Of a stretch of DNA of 64,000 nt, positions 11,129-22,037 are shown piece after piece (the stretch's first letter is position 1; every line of letters starts with the position of its first letter). The DNA is from Cinnamomum chago (Eukaryota > Streptophyta > Magnoliopsida > Laurales > Lauraceae): NCBI GenBank assembly GCA_038049695.1, contig CP142451.1:66593501-66657500 (forward strand), given 5' to 3'. The translations under genes were made by a program, and so were the position numbers. Below the pieces are notes generated by a model, which did not search any database, was not told the origin of the DNA, and saw only the letters and a program-made list of their open reading frames with translations.

Positions 11129-13980
11129 AAGTAATTAGCAATTAGCAATTATATAATGTCCACTATTTTGTTCTCTTTCAATACAAGGTCCATGACAGCC
11201 CTTTTTGGAAAGAATCAATAAATAAATAAAGAAAATAAAGAAATGAATTGGATACCTAAGGGCCTATTTGGTTAGAAGAATTGTGAGGATTCTTGTTCGA
11301 GGGAATTCTGAGAATTTCAAATGGAGTCTCTAAAATAGAATTTCAAATACTAATGCAACTCAACCCCCTATAAGATTAAAAGAGTTATTTTAAGTGAATG
11401 ACTGGAGTCTAACTAAATAGGCGGGCGTGTCTGTAATAACACGAGATGATAACGGATAATGTTGGTAATAACGATATTTGCTAGTCGGTTAACCTAGTAA
11501 TAACTAAAAAATAAACGTTAAACGTAAAAATAACCTAGTAATAACGTTAAATGCAGACCTCGTCAAAAGAGGTGGTGCGGTGTACCAACTTAATAGCTGT
11601 AACACTCATCTTGTACACCAAACAAGAAAAAGGACCCAATATTACAACAGAGGAATAGTAGAATCATGTTATCTGAAACTTAAGCTTACAAGGAGCCAGG
11701 AAATGACATAATAATATTAGAGGAAGATGGCCCCTGGCCAAAAAATTGAGTGATTTTTTCTCTGTTAGTGTATTACTGTAAAATCTTTCGGGATGTAATC
11801 ATCTGTGTGCATGTATTAGCATGTGATTTTGTATGTTGTAGTGTGGAGATCTTGCTTTCATTAAATCTTATTCTTTGAAGAGAGGACGATTATGTGGTCA
11901 AACCCCCAATCCTCCTTTCCAAAAAGCAACCCTTCTATTTTAATTGTTAGTGGTCTAAAAGATTTTGTCTCTGCTGTATTTCTAAATGCAAGTACCGACT
12001 CCCACCCCCACCACCTACTCTCCTCTAGGAAAGTCCATGTTGCTATTAGAATAGAAATCAAAATCTGCGTTAGTTAGGATCCCGATTTCACTGACTCAAT
12101 CTGGATAATTGGCAATTGATTGATTGTTTGTTGCCTCTAGCAATTGATATCTTAATGTACAAATTCTCTCAAGTTAGAACATACCATATTATGAAATGAC
12201 CCTCGCTGACTATATTTAAAAATTAAGATTATGGGGGCAAAAAAGTTTGTGGGTCAATTTACATTATCAGCTATTAGCGGCACTGATTTTGATACTTTCT
12301 TTTCTAAAGCTATGTAATGGATTGTGTGTATTTATTTTATGATATTTGATTAGACAACTGGCAAACCCTAATCTACTGCTTTCAAAATGGCTAGATTCTA
12401 AAATCTTAATGCATTTAGTATGAACATTGGGCCTCACAAGTCACTATCATATGTGTAAGCAATAAGGAATCCTTATTTATATAAAAACCATAGATAGTTC
12501 ATGTGTGTGAGCAAAATGGAAGATCCTTATCAGTCCAAAAACCAATGTCTCCCACCCTTTTTTTTTTCTTTGGTCTTTGGTGGCAAATTACACAACAGTA
12601 ATACAGTCATAACCTGCTATGGTTTGTGGTAGCATTATTCCTTTGATATAAATCACTTTGGTCATTTGCTTGCAACCACACAATTAATAAGTCAGCTAGA
12701 CAGGTTAGATGTCTCTTGCAGACAGTAATGTGTCTCTCTCATAAATATCGACTGTGTAGCCATAAGCAAACCATTGGATTAGATTTCAATCCCTGTCATT
12801 GTTTGTGCCTTCAAATATCCTCATATCATCAATATGATTATCACCATTGGTTCAGAAAGTGCAGATGATGTGATTAATATCTAACATGGTTGCGTTAATG
12901 ACATTTGAGCATTGATTTAAAGTGGACCCCACAGTAGATGATACACTTTTAAATCACTAACAAGAAGGGTAAAAACATTGTTAATTGGGCCTACCATGAT
13001 TCGGTTGCTAATAATCACATTGGTTGGACAATTCTGCCTCCTAATCAGAGGGCTCAGGAAAATTACAAGAGGATGGTCTCAATAAGCAGAGAAGTCTGCT
13101 AGCAAGAGGGTTATGAAAGGTCAATATCTTGTACATGTATGCCAAATGTATGGAATCCCATGCTAAATATATAAATCAAATTAGTTTTTTACTTAAAACA
13201 CTACTACAATTTATTTAATCATCCAATTAAACCTAAACTAAGACATGATAGAACCACTTGTGGAACTCAACATTCCTCAGAACAAGTCAAAAACACCCAA
13301 AAATAATAGACCATGCATTGACATCAACCTCTTATCTCAGTCATATTCAAATCTGATGGGACCACCTACAGGAAAAAAATTCATAAGGAAGAGGCCAACC
13401 ACTCTAGACCTGGAATCTCTCTGGTCTGGTTGTTGGGTTTGAAACTTCCTTCTTGGAAACCTTCTTCCCTAAGAACTAGACCACTTTTCTTTCTTCCACA
13501 CCTTCAATTCAACTCCCATGTAACGAAAAGGAAGCATCCTCATATTTCCAAAAAGAAAAAAGAAAAAAAAAATCATAACCTTTATCCAACTCTGGTCTGT
13601 TTGGTTTTTCACAGCCTATTACATGCACACAGATGCTAATACATGCACATAGATGCTAATAATTGTTTGTGCTTAACCTGACCCATTAATTTAAGTAGTT
13701 GTATCCCTGGACATCTGGAGAGTGTTCTCCTTTCCCTTTTTCCTTCCCTCTTTTATGTCCAGAGAGAGCTCTGTCTTCCCTCTTGTTTAGGTTAAGCCTT
13801 CTACAAAAATCAGGGTTCGTTTCAACTCTACTGGCTATTTGGAACTCCCTTGAGTCCCTAGGCTTTTGGAACTCCGTTTATATATATATTCCAGGCTTGA
13901 GCCTGGAATCAAAGTTTCTGAAAAAAAAAGGGGAAAAACGATAACTCTGCACTACAGTACGGAGAAAAACAACAATCAAT
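11129..13980. other. Gene-free AT-rich DNA
   Basis: No coding region is recognised over about 2.8 kb. The phrase 'gggcctatttggttagaag' at 11263 resembles the ends of some plant hAT-type MITEs, but no matching second end was found. A 20-bp phrase ('acatgcacacagatgctaat') is duplicated at about 13622-13660. The rest looks like ordinary intergenic sequence. Confidence 0.4.
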
Positions 13981-14120
13981 GGAAGAAGAAGATTTAGAAA
14001 AATAGAGAGCAGTTGCAGCAGATTTAGAAAAAAAAATGGGGAAAAACAATGGAAGAAGAAGATTTAGAAAAATAGAGAGCAGTTGCAGCAGATTTAGAAA
14101 AAAAAATGGGGAAAAACAAT
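13981..14120. repeat. 70-bp tandem duplication
   Basis: A 70-bp unit starting 'ggaagaagaagatttagaaa' occurs twice in tandem (13981-14050 and 14051-14120) with essentially no difference. A short partial third copy starts at 14121. It is purine-rich with no coding meaning. Confidence 0.9.
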
Positions 14121-14229
14121 GGAAGAAGAAGAAGAAACTGTGTACCTGGCACCGGAGAAAGCGTGGGTGGGGCCTGGTCTCCGACTGGGCGTGGCACCGG
14201 CGACTGGTGAGTGGCGACTGGTGGTGACT

Positions 14230-14745
14230 GGTGAGAGAGACAGAGCAGATCGAGAGCGAGAGAGAGAGAGAGAGAGATAATGTGCAGATCGAGAGAGCGA
14301 GAGCGATAGAGAGAGAGAGACAGAGCAGAGCGAGAGAGAGAGAGAGAGACAGAGCAGAGCGAGAGAGAGCAGAGAGCGAGCGAGAACGAGAGTGAGAGAG
14401 AGATCGAGTGAGGGAGCGAGAGTGGGCGAGTGAGATTTGGGCGTCCGGGGGCTGCTGCAGTGGTCGTACGCCTGGGACTGGCAGAGGTCTGGAGAGGGAG
14501 GGAGATTTGGGCGATTCACGCGGAGTGAGGGAAAAGAGGGATTGCAGAGGTCTGGAGACGGAGGGAGATTTGGGCGATTCACGCGACTTCCGGTGGCGGG
14601 AGAGACAGCGAGCGAGGGAGACACAGAGAGATCGACCGAGGGCGAGAGAGGGTTTTGGCGCAGCGGGAGTGAGAGAAAAGAGTGAAAAGAGAGTTAGGGA
14701 AAAGAGAGGGAAAAAGGGTTTTGGCGCGGGGGAGGGAAACTAAAG
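14230..14745. repeat. GA-rich low-complexity tract with short duplications
   Basis: Interrupted (GA)n runs fill 14230-14420. Downstream, a segment of about 60 bp containing 'gagggagatttgggcgattc' is repeated near 14492-14520 and 14554-14585. Open frames here (for example 14094-14624 minus and 14408-14743 plus) are compositional artefacts rich in Ser/Leu or Arg/Glu. This may be interior DNA of the CACTA-type element whose end follows. Confidence 0.7.
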
Positions 14746-15323
14746 CCTTTTACCGACGTTAAAATTTCGTCTCCAAAAGTATAGAAAAACGTCGGTAAAA
14801 TCTTTATTAATTTTTCTAAAAAAGATAAGAATTTTTGCCGACGTTTCCAAAACGTCGGTCAAAGTAATAAAACGTCGGTAGAGTTCAATGTTACCGACGT
14901 TTTTTAAAACGTCGGCAACATGTTTAAACATTTTTTCCTTTTATACGAAAATAGTGCTCATTTTACCGACGAAAATAAAACGTCGGCGAATATCAGTTTT
15001 ACCGACGTTTTTTTCGAAAACGTCGGCGAATATCAGCTTTACCGACGTTTTAAAAACGTCGGCAAAAGTTTAAATTTTTTTTTTACTTTTTATGTGCTCA
15101 TTTTACCGACGAAATTATAACGTCGGTAAAAATTATACTTTACCGACGTTTTTCAATAAAAACGTCGGTAAAAATCATCTTTTGCCGACGAATTTTTTAA
15201 ACGTCGGCTAAAATCCACTATTTACCGACGAATTTATGAAACGTCACTAAAAATATACTTTTGCCGACGAATTTTAAAAAACGTCGCTAAAAAACGTCGC
15301 TAAAAGTGCAACTTCTTGTAGTG
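14746..15323. mobile_element. Terminal region of a CACTA-type element with dense subterminal repeats
   Basis: About fifteen copies of ACCGACGTT or AACGTCGGT (and the GCCGACG variant) occur in both orientations between 14746 and 15300. The block ends with ACTTCTTGTAGTG at 15311-15323, the reverse complement of CACTACAAGAAGT, a common plant CACTA terminus. Inverted subterminal repeats next to such an end are the usual transposase-binding array of CACTA elements. The opposite terminus was not found; CACTACAG at 13950 lacks a matching TSD. Coding content is absent, so this is a non-autonomous copy or one end of a deleted element. Confidence 0.75.
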
Positions 15324-15680
15324 TCTGTCCAGCCTCTGCTTCTGCTTGCTTTTCATCCCCTCATTCCCTCCCCCTCCTCTGCACAGCCTCAGCTTGCTTC
15401 CATTCATCCAGCTCCCAGTCATCTTCAACCTCTCTCCTTACAGCCCCTTAACTTCCCTCCTCTTCCTACCCAGATCTCCCATCCGACCCCTCCAGCTTTC
15501 CCCGCTACAGAGCCTAGTTCTTCAGTCCCTTTTGTCAACCCTATTAGGCCTGACTCTTAGCTTTGCCCCTCAGTCATCAACCCCTCTCCCCTCCCTCCTC
15601 TTCAACAATAGTTTGCAAACCTCTTCTCAGTGCCTAACCTCCTCCACTTTCCAGCACCCCAGCTTCTCTTCCACCTCCAA

Positions 15681-17212
15681 CGTGGATCAATGGTAAGCCA
15701 TCATTAACTATTCCTCAATCTATGCTTAACTCTAGTAAAGAATCTTTCTCATTTGCAGTTATAGGCAGATTTGTTGGCAGACGTCCCTCCCTTGAATGGA
15801 TGGAAGCTAAAGCCAAGCTTTGGACACTAACTAGGCCCTGTATGGTTTCCCTCACCAACATAGGCAACTTCATTTTTCGCTTTAACTCTCCAGAAGATAA
15901 AGCTTCTATCCTCAGCCTCTCTCCCCTCTCCATTGACAAGAAAAAAGTTTTCTTCTTATCTTGGTCTCCTGGGCAAGATGAAACAGTTTGGCCTTCAATA
16001 GCCCCTGTATGGATTCGATTGTCTGGGATCCCTTACCACTGTTGGAGTCAAAATATCATCCTCTCCCTAGCCAACTCAATAGGGCAGCCAATAAAGCTTG
16101 ACAATATAACAATGGCACAGCGAATCCTCTCCTTTGCCAGAGTTCTTATGAATGTAGATCTCTCTAAACCTTCGCCCCCCTCCCTCCTGGTTAACTTTCA
16201 AGGGGAAGGAGAACTGGAAATAACAGTGGACTATGAGCAATTTCCCTGTTCTCTATGCCTCTCCCTAGGTCACAGTAAAAAATCTTGCCCCCTCTCCAGT
16301 AAATCCTCAGCTAGCAACCTTATCTCTTCACCTCTAGTTTCCTCCAAAACCAGCTCCCAGTCCCTTGTCCCCCCTAGCTCTTCCTCTTCTCCTCACGTTA
16401 GACCTTCAACCTTCACCTTTTGTCCCCCTATTCCTCAGGCGGAATCTCTGGCTAACTCTACTGTCTTAAACTCTAACTCAGATTGCCCCCTCCCTCCTAC
16501 AATCTCATGCCTTTAGCCCCTGTTCAAAGTGCCACTCTGTCAGGCCCTCCTCCTCCTCCAGTGGTCTCACTCTCCCCCCTCCCTCCCTGGCCCAATCCTT
16601 TCCTCCGCCCCACTTGTCCCCTTGTCAAATCCTCCCCTCCTCTTCCTCTCACCACTATTAACCAAAGTCTCCTATCTACTAACATTCCCTCTGCTCTGAG
16701 CCAAAAAGATACCAACCAGAAGGCCAACCCCACCCCCCTTTTCAATGACCTCCCTTACGAAGTTGTCTTTGCCATCCTCCAGAAATCATCCACTCCATCC
16801 ATTGTCGTCTCTAACCCCTTCTCTATCCTAGACCACTACTCTTTTCTAGACTCAGTAGACAACCCCTCTATCTATGGCCGCAACCTCCAAGCTTTCTCAG
16901 AAGGAAATTCCTCCTCAGAGTTGCCCCCTGGTTTTGAGACCCCTCCTGAGCCACCAGTCCTAACCTCCCCCCCCCCCAGTAACTGAACCAAGCTCCCCCT
17001 GTTCTAGTCCAGTGGCTCTAAATCCCCCCAGCTCTCAAACTATCTCCCCTAGCTCCCCCTTGGATACCACAGTTGCCATCCCTCCATCCACCATCAATAC
17101 TAGAGGTAAACAAAGTAAAGGGAAAAACTCTTCCTTCCCAGCTCCCTCTTCAGGCCCGATAACAAGGAGATCTAGAGGCAAGAAAACCCCCCCAATTTCT
17201 TCCCCATGTTAA
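15681..17212 (+). pseudogene. LINE ORF1: DUF4283 RNA-binding protein with C2HC zinc knuckle, frameshifted
   Basis: The frame from about 15681 (WINGKPSLTIPQ) runs through a DUF4283 domain with FAVIGRFVGRRPSLEWMEAK and W-I-R-L-S-G-I-P, then a knuckle C-S-L-C-x4-G-H-x4-C at about 16250-16290. Pro/Ser-rich linkers follow. The frame changes near 16485 and returns near 16970, both in runs of C, and the ORF ends at TAA 17210-17212. In plant L1s this protein binds the LINE RNA and, with ORF2, forms the ribonucleoprotein. The Ser/Pro-rich open stretch upstream (15346-15696, other frame) may be leader or an earlier frameshifted part. The last codons overlap the ORF2 start (ATGTTAA at 17206-17212). Confidence 0.8.
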
Positions 17213-19070
17213 AAGTCCTCTATTGGAATTGTAGGGGCATTGCCAATTGCCCCACTCAACGTGCATTGGCTAATATGATTCGCAATCACTCTCCTAATCT
17301 CATTTTCATTTCAGAACCTATGACTCCTTTCACTCCAGCTATCTATCTTAGCTGGAATAGTCTTGGTTTTGACACCCTCCACTCCAATGGCCCTTCAGCA
17401 ACCTCCACAACCCCTAACCTTTGGTGCTTTTCCAAATCCTCTCACCATCTTTCCATCTCAGTTAAAGACTTCTCTTCCCAACACCTCTCCATGCTCCTCC
17501 ACAACAATTCTACTGGTTTAACTACAATCATAACCGGTGTCTATGGTTCCACTAATCTTTCCCTTAGAAAGGACCTCTGGGCAGTCTTCATTGATTCCTC
17601 TTCATCCACCTTGCCTTGGAGCTTTATAGGGGACTTCAATGCAACTCTCTGCCATGCTGACAAGCTTAGCATCCGCCCTCCTACTCTCACCTCCCTTAAT
17701 GCTTTCCAAACTGCAGTGCTGCAAGCTGTCCTCCAAGACACAAAATTTGTTGGTAACAGGTTCACTTGGTCTAACAATAGGCAAGGCTCTTCCTATGTGG
17801 CTGCCAGGCTTGACAGAGCGTTAGTCAACTCCACCTGGTTACGCCATTACCGCGACCCAACAATCCACCACCTTCCCAGAATTTCATCAGACCACAGCCC
17901 TATTCTCCTTGCCCATCACACCCAAGTTCTTCTCTCTAACCCACCCTTTAAATTTGAAAATAAATGGCTGAATCACCCTTCCTTTCTTGATACTGTCAAG
18001 TCCAGCTGGGATATGCCAATAGCAAGTGACCCCCAATTTACTCTTGCTCAAAAACTCAAAGCTCTCAAGCTTTCCCTTAGACTTTGGAGTAAGTCCACAT
18101 TTGGAAACCTCACTCAGAACATCAAAGCTGCAGAAGACAAAGTCCTATATAGCCAACTGCGTTTCGACTCAGATCCCTCGGACCTTTCCAGAGATGCCCT
18201 TCAGTTTGCAAAATCTGAGCTTCATGAGGCCCTCTCTGCCCAAGAAATTCACTGGAAACAAAGATCCAGAATTAAATGGCTGAAAGAGGGTGACCAAAAC
18301 ACTAAGTTTTTTCACCTATCAGCTAAGGCAAGGAGCTCCATCAACTCTATTCACCATATTTCCATTAATGGTTTTATCACCGAGGACCAAGATACCAACC
18401 AAGCCCACGCTGTGGACTTCTTCTCCAACCTTTTCAAGTCTCAGGCCAGCCATCCTAGCCCCTCCTTGTTCCGAATTAATAGCCCAAAGGTCACTGCCTC
18501 TGAGAACTCTTTCCTTACTTCCATTCCCTCTTCTGAAGAGATAAAATCGGCTGTCTTCTCTCTCAATAAGAATAGTTCTCCTGGCCCAGATGATTTTAAT
18601 GGAGCTTTCTTCTCAGCAACTTGGAGCATCATAGGACAAACTGCCTCTTCAGCAGTGCAGCATTTCTTTCTCTCCAGAAGGCTCCACAGAGCTTCCAACA
18701 CTTTCTTTCTAGCTTTAATCCCAAAGTTGAAATCTCCAAACTCCTTAGCTGACTTCAGACCCATCAACTTGCTGAATTTCTCCTACAAAATTCTCTCCAA
18801 AATTCTCTCCACCAAGCTCTCCACAATTATTCCAAATCTGATCTCCCCTCATCTAGCAGCTTTCATTAAAGGCAGAAACATTCAGCACCACACCAGCTTG
18901 GCTTTTGAACTATTCCAGAAACTGAATTCCAAGCTTACCAAGGGTTCCTTCTGCCTTAAACTTGACATCTCCAAAGCATTTGACAAGTTGAATTGGTCTT
19001 TTCTCTTCTCTGCTCTCCAGTTCTTCAATTTCTCTGAGGCTTGGATTTCTCTGATTAAAGAGTGTGTTTG
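17206..19070 (+). pseudogene. LINE ORF2, 5' part: AP endonuclease and start of reverse transcriptase
   Basis: The start is MLKVLYWNCRGIAN at 17206, the standard opening of a plant L1 endonuclease. Endonuclease landmarks follow: LIFISEPM, SFIGDFNATL, NRFTWSNN with V-A-A-R-L-D-R-A, and the SDH-S-P catalytic block (ISSDHSPILL). The linker has the motif IKWLKEGDQNTKFFHLSAKA. RT blocks then appear: FRPINLLNFSYKILSKIL, AFIKGRN and LKLDISKAFDKLNWSF (first catalytic Asp). The frame is open until the Ty3-gypsy insertion at 19071. The rest of the RT resumes at 29908. In an intact L1 this protein nicks target DNA and copies the LINE RNA there. Confidence 0.9.
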
Positions 19071-22024
19071 TGTCGCGACCCCGGACCGGGAGTCCTAATC
19101 CGGGATCGGAACGGTAATGGAAAAGGATTGAAATTAGTGATTGAAAGGGGGTATACTTCAACAATAAACCACTTATTTAATTTCCCACAGGTGTCCGCGG
19201 TGAGGATATCACAACCATCAATGAATATTTCCTTTAAGTGCGGAAGCGTGTAGCAAATCAAATAGTCAATCCATCCTTGGTCATCAAGACAATAACACAA
19301 GTCTAAATACTGTATCAGAATGAGCAATGATCTATAGCATGTTACCCAAGTTAAAGTTTATACAAATAACGTTTAATTACATTTCCCCAAAAATAGAGGT
19401 CAAGAAAGGCCAATATACAAAATACCAATTCAAAAGAATGGTTAAACATTTCCCCAAAATGATAAGTCTCTCACAACCAACCAACGTCTACATGACGTCA
19501 TCGGCACGCCAGTCAACCAACTGCTGTGGTTCTACGACCGCCTCCTCAAGCTCCTCCTCGGGATAACCGAATGCGGGACCTGAGTACCAAAGAGTAGGTC
19601 AAACACGACGGTTTGGCAAATGGGGGAAATATAATGACAATAAGGGAAAACATGAATTTACCTTCTAAACATGAAAACCTGTTTAAATAACAATTTCTCT
19701 AGACAAGATAAAACATTTGTTCCAAATATACGTATGCAATGTAAAACATGTAAGGTGACCAAGGAAATGGGGAACAAGCAAGATCGCGACCACACGAAGC
19801 TAAGTCCTCTATCACTACGGTGATAGAGCAATAACTAGGCCCTGATCTCAGTCACTCGAGGTGAGGAGAAACAGGGGATCTCATATAAATACATTTACAT
19901 ATACAATACTATACATGACCACGGTAGCGAGCCGGGCATCGGGGACCACAGTAGCAATCTGCGGCATCGGGGCAAGACCACGGTAATGACCGGGTAGCGG
20001 GATCCAAACTGCAGCTGGCGGGACAAGAGGGGGATCTCCAAGTCGGTGGATCAGACCAACAGGGTTATCCAAGCTTAGTGGTACCGACTCATAGGTCAAA
20101 TACAATCGAGACATATGCAATTAAATCAAGTACAATAAATAGTCAAGCGGGCAAGACGGGGGTGCTCAAGGGCACACTATCATATCAAATGGTGCAATGC
20201 ACTTCGGGTCAAGTAACCATTCCAAGTGTATAACAATGCTTTCGGGAAAACAAGACAAGTAGTGCAAATCTCGGGATCAGTAAAGTACTGTAAGCAATTG
20301 ACATTTCGGGAAAATATCTATTTGAAAAGGATAGGGACCCCGTATGTCGATCACATAACAATTTGGTACTCTTTGAGTTTGGGGACATTCCGGGCTCCTT
20401 ATACACTTAGATCTTTTCAAAACTATGAATGAAATCCTTGTGATATGGTTTCTTCCTCAAATAGCCTCGCACAATGCGTAATAAATCTCCTTGATATGGA
20501 GGGGTTCCTAAAGAATAGCCCCAATGCGTTGAAACAGTCGAACGTTGTCCCAAACATAACCTAGGCCAGACGACCCGCATCGCTCGAGCGGACTGTAGGG
20601 TTCGCTCGAGCGAGTCGCTCTCTGGGAATGTTGTCTGGGTGAGTTCGCTCGAGCGAACTCATTGGGTCGATCGGTTATTTAAATGCGTTCGAGCGAACAA
20701 CTCACTGGAATTAGTTCTGGGATTACCGCTCGAACGACCAAGGGTCCGCTCGAGTGACCCAGCTACTGGAATGCTCCGAACCATTTCTGGACAGGTCGCT
20801 CGAGCGAAGTGTCATGGTCGCTCGAGCGAACTGCCCAGGAACAGATTCCGGACCAGTTCAACTCCTCTCTATTCCTCCTTTTTACAGCCTCCTTTTAGCC
20901 CTTCTTACACATCAAGTGAGGAGTCTAAAAACCCCATTCCAACAACCTCAAATCTCAAATAACTTCCATCCCATTCTTCTCCATCACAATACATTCAATA
21001 CAAGGAAGAAGGGAGAAGGAAACCATTTCACAATATATACCTTTGAAACAAAACAAGAAGGCATTCAATGCTATGAGCTACCTCCTCTCTATGATCATAA
21101 TTATGCCATTAATACTCTAACATGAGCATTCATTTCAAAACAAAACAATAAATGTGCATTAATGGAAAGTAACCAAAATCCATGAAAGCTTGGTAAAATC
21201 ATTCATCCACTTGCCTTAAGTCTTCTAACAATGGAATCAAGCTCTAACAATCTCCAAAGACAATGGTCCAAGTTGCAAGGTCTTCTAATGGCAGTGGTAA
21301 GCTCAAAGGAAATCTTGTAATGGTTGGTGTGCTCTACAAAAGCTATGGAAAGAAAGCTCTCAAGGAGATGAAGAAGATGATGGCCTCCAATCTCCTCTTG
21401 GTGCAAGTTTGGGAGTGGATTGAATGATGGAAAGCAAGAAGAAGAAGGGGTTGCTCACAAAGCCCTAGTTCTCTCTCTTGTGCTGGAAAATGAAAATGGA
21501 AGGGAAGGGTCTCCTATTGTAGCAAGTGAGGAGTGGGCTCCACCACTACCAATCTACTTAGGCTGAAATCATCTCTCTCGGGACCTCGGATGAATTCGAC
21601 GAAGAATGAAGAAATGTTCGTCGAAATGTCTAGTTTCCAAAAGTATGGGTTTCGCGGGTTTCGGGAATATCAAGTTTTGGGTACAGATTTGGTGCACGAT
21701 GACTGTTTTGCCCCCAAGGTCAAAATTCGGGTTTCGGGATCTCAAACGGAATCGGGATCAACATGAAAGTTGTAGAGCTTAACAATACCGATAAAACGAG
21801 ATTAAAACAATGAATGCAAAATCTCCGATAAACCTCAATCATAAGCAATGTCATGAAAAAGGAAACCCCCAAAGGGTCCCACTAAGCACCAAGCAATCAA
21901 AAATCCCCCAAAACTAATTCGAAAGCTATTCCAAACCCAACTTAGTCAAGATCACTAATCAAGCTTAGTACTAACGCGCAACTTAATTAGCACTAATCGG
22001 GTTCACTCGGGTCGGGGTCTTACA
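19071..22024 (-). repeat. 3' LTR of the Tekay-like element
   Basis: On the plus strand it starts TGTCGCGACCCCGG and ends GGGGTCTTACA. It is 2954 bp and nearly identical to 26946-29902. It holds an array of GCTCGAGCG palindromes at about 20578-20835. Short open frames here are repeated in the other LTR and are not genes. Confidence 0.95.
20578..20835. repeat. CTCGAG-core palindrome array in the Tekay-like 3' LTR
   Basis: At least eight near-copies of TTCGCTCGAGCGAAC occur within 260 bp, some with one or two changes (GCTCGAACG, CGTTCGAGCG, GCTCGAGTG). Each can pair with itself or with its neighbours. The same array is present at 28457-28712 in the 5' LTR. Confidence 0.9.
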
Positions 22025-22037
22025 TCCTCCACCCCTT
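22025..22037 (-). other. Polypurine tract of the Tekay-like element
   Basis: Read on the minus strand, AAGGGGTGGAGGA directly precedes the 3' LTR start TGTAAGACCCC. It overlaps the pol stop codon at 22036-22038. It would prime plus-strand DNA synthesis. Confidence 0.85.

Noticed and set aside
11836-11843. TTGTAGTG as the right end of the 4.7-11.1 kb CACTA element
   Set aside because: No matching CACTACAA end or shared 3-bp duplication was found on the left side.
13950-13958. CACTACAG as left end of the CACTA element ending at 15323
   Set aside because: Flanking triplets differ (CTG-side versus TCT) and the inner bases do not match the right end.
14094-14743. Ser/Leu-rich and Arg/Glu-rich ORFs
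   Set aside because: Composition of a (GA)n tract read on either strand.
19881-21766. Several small ORFs repeated at 27759-29644
   Set aside because: They lie in the two LTRs of the Tekay-like element and are duplicates of non-coding LTR sequence.
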